NCBI GenBank assembly: GCA_000621985.1
Contig: KK211381.1
Coordinates: forward strand, 220,706 to 284,705
Length of the DNA stretch: 64,000 nt
Source: Lachnospiraceae bacterium V9D3004
Lineage (GTDB): Bacteria; Bacillota; Clostridia; Lachnospirales; Lachnospiraceae
Direction of reading: 5' to 3'
The notes under the pieces: model-generated
What the model was told of the DNA's origin: nothing
Database searches by the model: none
What the model saw: only the letters and a program-made list of their open reading frames with translations
In this document: in pieces, positions 54,577 to 63,388 of the stretch
How the letters are laid out: the number at the start of each line of letters is the position of its first letter
Position numbering within the stretch: position 1 is the first letter of the stretch
Program-made: the position numbers and the translations under genes

Positions 54577-55671
54577 TTATTTTAATATATTCAAAGCATC
54601 ATTCATTTCATCGGTTGTAACTGTTCTGTCTATGTAAGCTTCACCGATATTTTTTAATAATATGAATTTTATAACATTACCGTCCGCTTTTTTGTCACTT
54701 TTTGTAATGCTTATAATGGTATCATTATCAATATTATATTCATCGCTTAATCTTACGGGAAGATTGTATTTTTTGAATAATAAAGTGGCATTTTCATATT
54801 CTTCACCGGTGATGAGTCCACGTTTAAATGATATATACAATGAAGCAACACAGCCAAGAGCTACGCATTCTCCGTGTAATAAACGGAAATCCATATATTT
54901 TTCGATGGCATGCCCTATAGTGTGTCCAAAGTTCAGATATGCCCTGATCCCTTTCTCCGTAGGATCCTCTTCTACGACCGATTGCTTGATCTGACAACTT
55001 CTGTATATAATCTGTGTTATAACGTCTCTATCGCGCTTTAAAGCGGCTTCAGCGTTATTGTACAGATAGTCATAGTATTCCTTGTCTGCAATAAGTCCAT
55101 GCTTGATTATCTCGGCAAATCCCGAATAGAATTCTCTGTCGGGAAGAGTATTTAATGTCAGAGTGTTGGTAATGACTGCAGAAGGCATATGAAAGGCTCC
55201 GACCATATTTTTATAACCTTTATGATCAACACCGGTTTTGCCTCCGATACTGCTGTCAACCATAGCAAGTAATGAAGTCGGCAATTGTATGAATTTGATT
55301 CCCCGTAAATAAGTGGCAGCGCAGAACCCGGACATATCTCCGGTCACACCACCACCAAGTGCAAGAATAATATCATTCCTGTCAAAATGATCAACAATAA
55401 GATGTTCGTACATTTTTCCGACAGTATCGGTATTCTTATTATTTTCACCGGCTTCAAAGACATAAGTTGTATATGTAACACCTTTGTCGGTTAAAATCGA
55501 AGCCAATGAATCAATATAATGCTTAGCCACGTTGGAATCGGCAACTATGCATACTTTTCTGTTAATACAGCCGATATCAGATAATACATCTGTAATAATA
55601 TTATATGATTCGGTAAAGTGAATTTTGTAGATTGGTTTATTATCATAATGTATATCAATCGGGCTGAACAT
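54577..55671 (-). CDS. aroB: 3-dehydroquinate synthase
   Basis: Second step of the shikimate pathway, closing the carbocycle. 364 residues. NAD-binding 'ALGGGVTGDMSGFCAATY' (~105) and 'PTSLLAMVDSSIGGKTGVD' (~130) segments are intact, with metal-ligand Glu ('FAEIIKHG') and His ('FGHTIGHAIE'). The rest of the shikimate genes are not nearby; its place between divIVA and lspA is unrelated in function. Confidence 0.95.
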   Translation of the reverse strand: MFSPIDIHYDNKPIYKIHFTESYNIITDVLSDIGCINRKVCIVADSNVAKHYIDSLASILTDKGVTYTTYVFEAGENNKNTDTVGKMYEHLIVDHFDRNDIILALGGGVTGDMSGFCAATYLRGIKFIQLPTSLLAMVDSSIGGKTGVDHKGYKNMVGAFHMPSAVITNTLTLNTLPDREFYSGFAEIIKHGLIADKEYYDYLYNNAEAALKRDRDVITQIIYRSCQIKQSVVEEDPTEKGIRAYLNFGHTIGHAIEKYMDFRLLHGECVALGCVASLYISFKRGLITGEEYENATLLFKKYNLPVRLSDEYNIDNDTIISITKSDKKADGNVIKFILLKNIGEAYIDRTVTTDEMNDALNILK

Positions 55672-55714
55672 ATTATTTTACCTTTCAAACAATGTGTTAT
55701 AAAAAATAAACTGA

Positions 55715-56743
55715 TCACATATCATCAAGAAATTCAAATGCGGGTTTTTTATCGCCGTTATCGGAAACGTTTGATGATAATTCTTTTTTGAGGTCATTAA
55801 TAAGGGCCTCAAGCTCTTTGTCTTCTTTTGACATCTGTTCCTTTGATGAATGTGCATTATTATCTTTTGAATGCTCATCAATCTTGTTGTCGTATTCTTC
55901 TGCTACTGACTTTTCAGATTCTTCTGCTTTTGCTTTTTCTTTATTTAATAAAGCTTTAACTGCATCGGAATCCACTCTCTTGGTATCACCGAATCCTGAA
56001 GCACTATCTTCTGATAGAACAGGCTCACTTTCAATTTCCTTAAATAAACCGATATCAGGTGCCGGTTTATCAGCTACAGGTTTATCGGATGTCGGTTTAA
56101 CAGATGTCTCTTTGACAGATTCTGTTTTGTAAATATCTGATATATTAATGTCGGTTGTAGGAGTCTTTGTGCCGGAATGTGTTTCTTTATCAGAAGCATT
56201 ATCCTGTGAAACCGGTTTGCTCTCAGGAGTCGGAACAGTTTTTACAACAGGGTGCTTATCAATAGATTCATTGATCTTTGTAAGAAAATCATTGGTATAA
56301 ATCTCATAAAAATCGCTGTCAAAAAGCTCAATCTGCTTGATCGCAATCTGTTTGAACTGAAGCTTGAACTGATTATACTGCTGTACGATCGAAAGACACT
56401 GCTGTCTGATGTTTTCATATTGAAGATTACCTTCTTTAACAAGCTGTTCCGCCTTAAAACGGGCTTCTTTCTCGATCAGAGCAGCTTTCTCATTAGCCGC
56501 TTCGATAGTATCCTTTGAAGTCTTTTCGGCAAGCACAAGTGCCTTTTGCAATGTACCTTCCATAGATTTGTAATATTGAACACCATCACTTAACTTTTCG
56601 AGTTTGTCTTTGAGATCGCGATTCTCTTTGTATAATGTCTCGTAATCCTCTGATATCTGCTCAAGGAATTCATCCATTTCCTTCTTGCTGTAGCCTCTGC
56701 CGGGCTTATGGTTCATGTTATGTATATCAATTGGGGTAAGCAT
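55715..56743 (-). CDS. divIVA: DivIVA-family cell-division protein
   Basis: Coiled-coil protein that senses curved membrane at septum and poles and positions Min or other partners. 342 residues. The N-terminal membrane-binding motif 'MLTPIDIHNMNHKPGRGYS' is followed by a coiled coil (~25-130), then a long acidic, Lys/Ser/Asp-rich tail unlike the short Bacillus protein (~164 aa). ATG 56743 has TTAGGAGG upstream; the in-frame ATG 56764 overlaps the sepF stop. Together with sepF and yggS it forms the conserved ylm-type division cluster. Confidence 0.92.
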   Translation of the reverse strand: MLTPIDIHNMNHKPGRGYSKKEMDEFLEQISEDYETLYKENRDLKDKLEKLSDGVQYYKSMEGTLQKALVLAEKTSKDTIEAANEKAALIEKEARFKAEQLVKEGNLQYENIRQQCLSIVQQYNQFKLQFKQIAIKQIELFDSDFYEIYTNDFLTKINESIDKHPVVKTVPTPESKPVSQDNASDKETHSGTKTPTTDINISDIYKTESVKETSVKPTSDKPVADKPAPDIGLFKEIESEPVLSEDSASGFGDTKRVDSDAVKALLNKEKAKAEESEKSVAEEYDNKIDEHSKDNNAHSSKEQMSKEDKELEALINDLKKELSSNVSDNGDKKPAFEFLDDM

Positions 56744-56763
56744 TATATTTCCTCCTAAATGCA

Positions 56764-57312
56764 CTAAAATTCATTCTTAAAAGTAGGTACTCCGTTAACA
56801 TCAAATGTGAGGTCACCATCAACATCAACATTCTCAGGTGAAAAAATGAATATGTACTTGGAGATCTGGTTAAGCTTACCGCCTATGGCATATATACATC
56901 CATATAAAAGATCAATAATTCTCTGTGCGTCACCGGAATCAAAGCCCTCAAGATTAACGACTACTGCCTGACCTTTTAATAACATATCACAAAGCATCTC
57001 GGCATCTTCAAATGAAGTGGGTTTTTGAATAGTTACTTCAGAACCTTTTACTGAGGACTTCATAGGAACTACTTTGCTTGGAGCAGATTTGGCAGTACTG
57101 CCGTAATCTCTTCTCGGACGTGAACTATCATCGCTCTCGGAAGAATAACGGCTTCTCTTCCTCTCCGGTTCCTGGGATTCTTCCGAACTGTAAGAACGCT
57201 TTCTGCGCTTTGGTTCCTCTTCATCTTCTTCATATGAATCATCATCAAGATAATCGTCTTCTTCGTTTCCCAATTTCATAAAATCAAAAAATTTCTTCAA
57301 ACCTCCGGCCAT
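56764..57312 (-). CDS. sepF: Cell division protein SepF
   Basis: Membrane-binding protein that tethers and bundles FtsZ. 182 residues: N-terminal amphipathic helix ('KKFFDFMKLG'), a charged Arg/Ser/Glu-rich linker (~25-75) with alternating R-S and S-E patches, and the SepF core (~92-175, 'FEDAEMLCDMLLKGQAVVVNL' region, 'RIIDLLYGCIYAIGG'). Lies between yggS and divIVA, the usual order. Confidence 0.94.
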   Translation of the reverse strand: MAGGLKKFFDFMKLGNEEDDYLDDDSYEEDEEEPKRRKRSYSSEESQEPERKRSRYSSESDDSSRPRRDYGSTAKSAPSKVVPMKSSVKGSEVTIQKPTSFEDAEMLCDMLLKGQAVVVNLEGFDSGDAQRIIDLLYGCIYAIGGKLNQISKYIFIFSPENVDVDGDLTFDVNGVPTFKNEF

Positions 57313-57327
57313 GTGAACATATCTCCT

Positions 57328-58029
57328 TTATTCATCATAATTTCTGGCGCCAAATATACCGGTGCCGACTCTAACCATCGTAGCTCCTTCTTCAATGGCA
57401 ACCATATAATCTCCGGTCATACCCATCGATAAAACATTCATATCTACATTATCAATGTTTTTACTTCGTATGTCAATAAGTAATTTCCTTAAATTCACAA
57501 AATGTACCCTATTTTCTTCAGAATTATCAACATATGGTGCAATTGTCATCAAACCTTTGATTTTTACATTGGTTAATTTGCTGATTTCAAGTATCAAAGG
57601 AAGTACATTTTCTTTACTAACACCATATTTTGTATCCTCTTCGGCAATATTGACTTCGATCAAAATGTCAGACACGACATTTTTCTTGATCGATTCGTCA
57701 TTTATTGCTTCTGCAAGTCTTAATGAATCGACAGAATGTATAAGATCCACATTGCCGACAACGTATTTTACTTTATTTCTCTGTAAATGACCGATAAAGT
57801 TCCAATGAAGAGGCTCTTTGATCTCTTCATGCTTGTCTCTCAGTTCCTGGGCCCAGTTTTCACCGAATACAGTGATGCCGGCATCCATGCATTCTCTTAT
57901 CATTGAAACAGGTTTTGTTTTACTGACGGCCACAAGTGTGACTTCTTCCCTGTTTCTGCCGCTTCTTTCACAGGCTGCGGCAATGTTTGCTTCAACGAGT
58001 TTAAGGTTTTCTTTGATATTTACGTCCAT
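57328..58029 (-). CDS. yggS: PLP-homeostasis protein YggS/YlmE
   Basis: PLP-binding protein of the COG0325 family that keeps vitamin B6 and amino-acid pools balanced. 233 residues. PLP lysine in 'TLVAVSKTKPVSMI' (~36), 'FGENWAQELRDK', 'HWNFIGHLQRNK' and C-terminal 'SMGMTGDYMVAIEEGATMVRVGTGIFG' region. First gene of the yggS-sepF-divIVA run. Confidence 0.94.
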   Translation of the reverse strand: MDVNIKENLKLVEANIAAACERSGRNREEVTLVAVSKTKPVSMIRECMDAGITVFGENWAQELRDKHEEIKEPLHWNFIGHLQRNKVKYVVGNVDLIHSVDSLRLAEAINDESIKKNVVSDILIEVNIAEEDTKYGVSKENVLPLILEISKLTNVKIKGLMTIAPYVDNSEENRVHFVNLRKLLIDIRSKNIDNVDMNVLSMGMTGDYMVAIEEGATMVRVGTGIFGARNYDE

Positions 58030-58055
58030 TGTGGTATGTCCTTTCGATGTGTTTT

Positions 58056-58195
58056 CTATTCACAGGCTTCCAATAGGCCACAGCCCATATGCTTCGCATA
58101 TGTCACTGCTTCGCAGTTTATGACTGTGGCTATTGGGTATTTATTCGTGCAAGCACGACGAATCAGCATTGTATAGCTGCTAAGCCTGTGAATAG
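58056..58195. repeat. Cloverleaf-like palindromic intergenic element C
   Basis: A perfect 14-bp outer stem CTATTCACAGGCTT (58056-58069) / AAGCCTGTGAATAG (58182-58195). Inside: a long arm CCAATAG-G-CCACAG (58070-58083) / CTGTGGCTATTGG (58124-58136) capped by two perfect hairpins, CATATGC-TTC-GCATATG (58086-58102) and ACTGC-TTC-GCAGT (58105-58117); then TCGTG-CAAG-CACGA (58145-58158) and CAGC-N8-GCTG (58164-58179). Almost every base can pair, so the layout is multi-branched. It fills the space between the HlyD-like gene and yggS. It could be a MITE with terminal inverted repeats, a structured RNA, or both. Confidence 0.72.
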
Positions 58196-58202
58196 TGACA
58201 CT

Positions 58203-59579
58203 TTATTTATATATGATATCGTCTTCGTCGATCAGTTCGGGATTTACAACGATATGATCGTATACCTGCAAACCGTAATCGGTGTGATTTCTTACGATAC
58301 AGTATTCTTTGTTCTCATAGAGTATATCTACCTGCTTGAACTGGCAATAACCCTTATTGACATTGTAGACGCCTCTGAGAGTCTTCATCTCGGCAAGCTG
58401 GTAAGTTTCTTCGGTTCCGGGCTTTTGCATGGTCGTACCGGGTTGAAGCATGACTGCATCGATATAGACATAATCTTCATCAACCATGGCAAAAGTTGTG
58501 ATGTTTTTTGTAACGATCGTATTATTTTCACCGGCAACCTGATATGTCAATTCATCTACTCCGGTATCGCTGCCTTTTTCAAGGAATGATATCGGAACGA
58601 TATAGCAGCTCTTATCAACAAGTGATGATACGGGGATCTTCAATCCTTCGGCAGAATTGAGAAGAAGTTCAATATTGATAAAACGGTCATCTATATATCT
58701 TGACATATAATCTGTCAGGAATAATTCGGCGAAATTTTCGCCTCCCGCAGAAAACAATCTGAAAGGAAGTTTAAGTTTAAGACCGTCTTTACTGAATTTG
58801 ACCATAACGGTTTTATCATTTTCAAGTTTCGCATACTGATCATCGGACAATTTGATCACAATGCTCCAGTCTTCACTTGTTATGACTTTACATACAGGAT
58901 CGCCCTGGCTTACATTGTCTGAAGTTTTGAGGACGGTTTTCGAGTAATTATCCTCATCAAAAGACGATGAAGTGATCTTGTCAGCAGTGATCCCTTCCAT
59001 ACTGTCGGTCCAATATGCGATCACTCCGCTCTCATTTGTTTTTGTCAGTGTAAATGATGGATCATTGATATCATTAGTGAGCTGTGCATATGATATTGAC
59101 GATATGTATGATAATACATCATTTTCGACATTATATTTGAAATCATATACACTGCTGTAATCCGAAAAATCAAAAGAACTCTTAAAATTACTGATATCTG
59201 ACTGGATTGTTTTGACATCATAAGAAGTAATATCCGAATTATTCTCAAAATCGGCAAGATAATTGTTCATAGAGCCGTCAGGATCTATCGCAAACGCAAT
59301 AGCACCTTTTGCGACTTTAGTGCCTTTACTGTTATAGAAATTAACAAAACCCGATGCGGGTGCGTTATATATCTCTTCTGTTCTTACGGCAATACCAACC
59401 GTTGTGCTGTTATCTGAGATCTGCTTTTCATTCACTTCGTAAATGGTGATATGATCTTTGTTAAAAAATGATACAGAATAAAACAAAACATATAATAATA
59501 TTAAAGAAAATATGACTCCACCTATACTGAAACGGGGCTTTTTAAATTTTACAACATTTGACTCTGATCTTCTGGTCAA
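58203..59579 (-). CDS. HlyD-like membrane-anchored protein in the division cluster
   Basis: 458 residues: cytosolic basic N terminus, one membrane helix (~18-38), then a large extracytoplasmic region. 'NAPASGFVNFYNSKGTKVAKG' (~70) has the lipoyl/biotinyl-hairpin look of HlyD/RND adaptor proteins; a second half-motif appears near 215 ('KTSDNVSQGDPVCKV'). No exporter ATPase or permease gene adjoins it. Located between the carboxypeptidase gene and yggS-sepF-divIVA, a placement suggesting an envelope or division role (inference). Confidence 0.75.
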   Translation of the reverse strand: MTRRSESNVVKFKKPRFSIGGVIFSLILLYVLFYSVSFFNKDHITIYEVNEKQISDNSTTVGIAVRTEEIYNAPASGFVNFYNSKGTKVAKGAIAFAIDPDGSMNNYLADFENNSDITSYDVKTIQSDISNFKSSFDFSDYSSVYDFKYNVENDVLSYISSISYAQLTNDINDPSFTLTKTNESGVIAYWTDSMEGITADKITSSSFDEDNYSKTVLKTSDNVSQGDPVCKVITSEDWSIVIKLSDDQYAKLENDKTVMVKFSKDGLKLKLPFRLFSAGGENFAELFLTDYMSRYIDDRFINIELLLNSAEGLKIPVSSLVDKSCYIVPISFLEKGSDTGVDELTYQVAGENNTIVTKNITTFAMVDEDYVYIDAVMLQPGTTMQKPGTEETYQLAEMKTLRGVYNVNKGYCQFKQVDILYENKEYCIVRNHTDYGLQVYDHIVVNPELIDEDDIIYK

Positions 59580-59595
59580 AAAACAGCACCTTCTT

Positions 59596-60579
59596 TTATT
59601 TAATCTTTAATAATTTTGACATCTGTGAATACAAAGATTCGGATGAAGAAGCTTTCATCACAACAGATATATAACGATGACCGGTCTTGCGCTCTGATAA
59701 GACGGTAAGGCAATATCCGGCAGCACTCGTGGTTCCGGTTTTGCCGGCAAGAACCTTAACGCCTTTGGGGAGTTTCTGTTCACCGGTCAGATATTTGTCA
59801 GTACTCTCATATACCTTGGTTATCTCACGACCGTTTTTGTCTTTAAAATTCGCCGTATAAGATGCAAGTGATGTTATCTCAAGGAACTTCTCATTTTTTG
59901 ACAGTTCATTGAGCATAAGGTATATGTCATAAACAGTTGTATAATGATTTTCTGCCGGAAGTCCGTGCGGATTAACAAAATTGGTGTCTGCACATCCTAT
60001 CTTCTTTAATTCGGAATTCATTAATTCAACAAACTTCTCTTCACTTCCCGAAATGTGTTCTGCAAGCGCAACACCGGCATCATTTCCCGAATATACAAGA
60101 AATGATGTGAGTAAAGTTTCAAAATTGATAACGTCGCCTTCCTGAAGGAAACAAAGCTTTGCACCCGGAACATTAAGATTGGCAGCTTCGTGACTGATCG
60201 TAACCGTATCTGACATGTTACCGTACTTAAGACATACAATAGCTGTTGCAAGTTTTGTTAAACTCGCCGGTTCAAGTCTGTCATATATTCCATTGGCATA
60301 TAGCATCTTTCCGTCTGTTATATCAACATGCAAAGCTCCCGAAGCGGTAATGTTCTTGTCAACGTTTTGACCCACTTCCGATTCAGGTATGATGCATTTG
60401 TCCGTGCTGAAAGCACTTGCAGTATATAAAGTACTGTCGGCGGCAAATGAGCTGATATCACCTGCAGACGAACTGCCGGAATACAGTAACAACTCTTCTG
60501 TGCCGTTACAGCCTGATAACAACAATATCATTATCAGCACTACAGGTATATGATATATAATTCTCTTTTTACTATCCAA
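59596..60579 (-). CDS. D-alanyl-D-alanine carboxypeptidase lipoprotein (S11)
   Basis: Trims the terminal D-Ala from peptidoglycan stem peptides. 327 residues. Lipobox 'LLSGC' with Cys24, so it is membrane-anchored as a lipoprotein rather than through the usual C-terminal amphipathic helix. Catalytic motifs: S-x-x-K at Ser106-Lys109 ('ASLTK'), S-x-N at Ser164-Asn166 ('SGND') and K-T-G at 280-282 ('AGKTGTT'). The C-terminal PBP5-type beta domain is missing. DacA-like in activity. Confidence 0.9.
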   Translation of the reverse strand: MDSKKRIIYHIPVVLIMILLLSGCNGTEELLLYSGSSSAGDISSFAADSTLYTASAFSTDKCIIPESEVGQNVDKNITASGALHVDITDGKMLYANGIYDRLEPASLTKLATAIVCLKYGNMSDTVTISHEAANLNVPGAKLCFLQEGDVINFETLLTSFLVYSGNDAGVALAEHISGSEEKFVELMNSELKKIGCADTNFVNPHGLPAENHYTTVYDIYLMLNELSKNEKFLEITSLASYTANFKDKNGREITKVYESTDKYLTGEQKLPKGVKVLAGKTGTTSAAGYCLTVLSERKTGHRYISVVMKASSSESLYSQMSKLLKIK

Positions 60580-60606
60580 TATTATTACCTCATTTCAGTA
60601 ATACGG

Positions 60607-61011
60607 TTATTTGATTGTTGCTCTCCAGTCCATATCACCTTTTGCAAGTGCCTTGATAAGAAGTTCTGCCGAGGCAAGGTTGGTTGCAAGAGGAATATTA
60701 TATCTGTCACACAACTGAACAACATTATTGACATCAGGTTCATGAGGCTTTGGATTAAGCGGATCACGCAGAAATATAACAAGATCGATATCATTGTTTT
60801 CAATCTGCGAACCAAGCTGTTTTTCCCCACCCAGATGTCCGGCAAGATATTTATAAACAGGCAGATTTGTGGCCTCTTCTACCAGTCTGCCTGTAGTTCC
60901 CGTAGCATAGATTTCATTATTGACGAGTATCCCCCGATATGCAATACAAAAATTCTGCATAAGTACCTTTTTGGCATCATGCGCTACAAGTCCGATTTTC
61001 AATTGTACCAC
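60607..61011 (-). CDS. mgsA: Methylglyoxal synthase
   Basis: Converts dihydroxyacetone phosphate to methylglyoxal, bypassing lower glycolysis when phosphate is low. 134 residues, slightly shorter than the Escherichia coli enzyme. 'GLVAHDAKKVLM' at the start, 'ATGTTGRLV', 'HLGGEKQLG' and 'VIFLRDPLNPKPHEPDV' carry the family's active-site residues. Placed between rodA and the carboxypeptidase gene, on the same strand. Confidence 0.94.
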   Translation of the reverse strand: MVQLKIGLVAHDAKKVLMQNFCIAYRGILVNNEIYATGTTGRLVEEATNLPVYKYLAGHLGGEKQLGSQIENNDIDLVIFLRDPLNPKPHEPDVNNVVQLCDRYNIPLATNLASAELLIKALAKGDMDWRATIK

Positions 61012-61040
61012 CCCACATTATATTTTATAAAATACTTTCT

Positions 61041-62276
61041 TTATTCCGGCAACTCAGTCTTGAATTTGATCTCGGACAGATCATGCAGACTGTTCTTGAT
61101 CAAAAATCCTTTGCCAAGAGCCTTGGATGCAGGCTGTATACCGATATTTAACAGCACCCCTACCGCTAACATATAGGTAAACATCGCACTAAGTCCGGAG
61201 CTTATAAAAGGCAATGGCAGACCGGTGTTCGGAAGTATCATTGTTGCAACACCTATATTTGCAAAAACCTGGAACATAAACATGGACGCTATTCCGATTG
61301 CTATCATACGCCCCAGGTAATCGACGGCTTTTTTTGCCACAACAAGACATAGTATAATAAAGAGGAAAAGAACCGCAATTATGGCAACTGAGCCAATAAA
61401 CCCATATTCTTCTCCTATTGCCGACCATATAAAATCACTTTCGGTTACGTCAACCTTATTGTAATTACGTGAATCCGAGGCGCCGCCAAGCAGATATTTT
61501 CCGTAAAGTTTTCCTGAAGATATCGCATCAATGGACATATTCTGCTGATATGCGTCATCCGGATATTTTTCAGGCTCGAGGAATCCCATGATCCTTCCAA
61601 CCTGATACGGTTTGAAAAACATAGGTTCAGGCTGAAACAGATTCCATATTAGCCCACCTGCCAGTATAACGGCAATGGCAAGAACCGGAAGCAATACTCT
61701 GTATGCAGCACCCGATGAATATATCATCATTCCCAGAATAAACAATATTACAAGACTGGAAGACAGATCGGGCTGTTTGATGATGAAAAATACAGGAACA
61801 GACGTGACCAACACTGCCAGAAAAACAGGCAACAGTGTATGCAGTTTGTTCTGTAATTTGTTAAATAAAACAGCAAGTACGATTATTATCATCAGTTTGC
61901 ACAGCTCTGACGGCTGAAGGTCAAAGCCCGGAAATCTGATCCATCGATATGCTTCCTTGTTATTGTTCTTTCCGAGCGGAGTATATTTTGTTGCAGCAAC
62001 AAGAGCTGTGACAACCAGATAATATACGACTACAAATTTACATATAAAATGATAATCAATTATTGATACAACAGCCATTATTACCAGACCGATAGATATA
62101 CCTATCAGCTGTTTGCCATAATCCGCCACTTCATTTCCGGTACCGATGATCCAGATGGTGAATACACTGATCGCACATAATATTAAAACAACCAATACCA
62201 AGGGCAGATTATATTTTTTCCATTCATAATTCATTGCAAGGATAAAATCCTTTAATTTTATCCATGTACGCTGCAT
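61041..62276 (-). CDS. rodA: Peptidoglycan glycosyltransferase RodA (SEDS family)
   Basis: SEDS membrane polymerase that builds glycan strands during elongation. 411 residues with about ten membrane helices. Family landmarks: 'YRWIRFPGFDLQPSELCKLMI' region (~110-130), 'VTESDFIWSAIGEEYGFIG' (~275-293) and the C-terminal 'NTGLPLPFISSGLSAMF' (~360). Linked with minCDE as in many Clostridia; the partner class B PBP and mreBCD are probably beyond the right edge. Confidence 0.93.
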   Translation of the reverse strand: MQRTWIKLKDFILAMNYEWKKYNLPLVLVVLILCAISVFTIWIIGTGNEVADYGKQLIGISIGLVIMAVVSIIDYHFICKFVVVYYLVVTALVAATKYTPLGKNNNKEAYRWIRFPGFDLQPSELCKLMIIIVLAVLFNKLQNKLHTLLPVFLAVLVTSVPVFFIIKQPDLSSSLVILFILGMMIYSSGAAYRVLLPVLAIAVILAGGLIWNLFQPEPMFFKPYQVGRIMGFLEPEKYPDDAYQQNMSIDAISSGKLYGKYLLGGASDSRNYNKVDVTESDFIWSAIGEEYGFIGSVAIIAVLFLFIILCLVVAKKAVDYLGRMIAIGIASMFMFQVFANIGVATMILPNTGLPLPFISSGLSAMFTYMLAVGVLLNIGIQPASKALGKGFLIKNSLHDLSEIKFKTELPE

Positions 62277-62287
62277 ATCAAATCACC

Positions 62288-62560
62288 TTAACTATTCTTG
62301 ACTTTCATCTCACTGATCGGAATGTTGGCAATAAGAGCCGGAACGCTTCCGTTGCCCTCAGCTGATTCGGTCTGTGTGATCTTAATATCAAGACCTTTCG
62401 TATCTATCTCAACATATCTTGATATTACATTAATAATATCTGTCTTCATCTGTTCCATTAATTCCGGTGAGCAGTTGGCACGGTCCGATACAAGAACAAG
62501 CTTGAGTCGGTCTTTTGCAACACTTCCGGATGATTTTTTTCTGAAAAAATTCTCAAACAT
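62288..62560 (-). CDS. minE: Cell-division topological specificity factor MinE
   Basis: 90 residues. MinE stimulates MinD ATPase to set up pole-to-pole oscillation. 'MFENFFRKKSSGSVAKDRLKLVL' region includes the membrane-targeting and anti-MinCD helix; 'DIINVISRYVEID' follows. ATG 62560 has GGAGG 8 nt upstream; the in-frame ATG 62575 overlaps minD's end. A MinE here alongside DivIVA is noteworthy because Bacillus uses DivIVA-MinJ without MinE, while Clostridia often have both. Confidence 0.93.
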   Translation of the reverse strand: MFENFFRKKSSGSVAKDRLKLVLVSDRANCSPELMEQMKTDIINVISRYVEIDTKGLDIKITQTESAEGNGSVPALIANIPISEMKVKNS

Positions 62561-62575
62561 TATGTATTCCTCCAA

Positions 62576-63370
62576 TTAGTCTTTCTTCTTGAACTTAGAA
62601 AAAAACTTGGAGAAGAATCCGTTCTTCTCAAATAGATCAAGCCAAGGCACATCTTCACCGATTATTCTTCTGCTTATATTCATGAATGCTCTTCCGGACA
62701 TTGTATTGGAACCAACAAGCGGTTCACCCTTATTGGTAGAGATTACAATATTCTCGTCATCCGGAACAACACCGATGAGGTTAATATGCAATACTTCAAC
62801 AACATCTTCGCTTGAAAGCATCTCTTCCTTTTTGACCATATCAGGACGAATCCTGTTGACGATAAGATCAGTCTGAGGCATCTCCGCAGCTTCAAGAAGA
62901 CCGATTATACGATCGGCATCTCTGACAGCCGACATCTCAGGTGTTGTTACTATCAAAGCTCTTGTGGCACCTGCGATCGCATTCTTGAATCCCTGCTCGA
63001 TTCCGGCAGGACAATCCATAATAATATAATCAAAATCATCCTTAAGCTGTTCTGCAAGCTTTTTCATCTGTTCAGGTGAAACAGCATTCTTATCTTTTGT
63101 CTGCGCCGAAGGAAGCAGATAAAGATTCGGAGTTCTCTTGTCTTTTATAAGCGCCTGATTAATACGGCAATTACCTTCTATAACGTCTACAAGATTGTAT
63201 ACTATCCTGTTTTCAAGACCCATTACGACGTCAAGATTCCTAAGTCCTATATCGGTATCGATAAGAACAACAGACTTACCGAGCTTTGCAAGACCTGTTC
63301 CGATATTTGCAGTGGTAGTTGTCTTTCCAACACCACCTTTTCCAGATGTTACAACAATTACTTCTCCCAT
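62576..63370 (-). CDS. minD: Septum-site determining ATPase MinD
   Basis: 264 residues. Deviant Walker A 'TSGKGGVGKTTTTANIG' at the N terminus, 'DYIIMDCPAGIEQGF' (~120), 'VIVDTD'-type loop 'VVLIDTDIGLRNLD', and a C-terminal membrane-targeting amphipathic helix ('FEKNGFFSKFFSKFKKK'). Recruits MinC to the membrane and is recycled by MinE. Order minC-minD-minE on the minus strand. Confidence 0.96.
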   Translation of the reverse strand: MGEVIVVTSGKGGVGKTTTTANIGTGLAKLGKSVVLIDTDIGLRNLDVVMGLENRIVYNLVDVIEGNCRINQALIKDKRTPNLYLLPSAQTKDKNAVSPEQMKKLAEQLKDDFDYIIMDCPAGIEQGFKNAIAGATRALIVTTPEMSAVRDADRIIGLLEAAEMPQTDLIVNRIRPDMVKKEEMLSSEDVVEVLHINLIGVVPDDENIVISTNKGEPLVGSNTMSGRAFMNISRRIIGEDVPWLDLFEKNGFFSKFFSKFKKKD

Positions 63371-63388
63371 AATTTGATCTCCTCCAGT

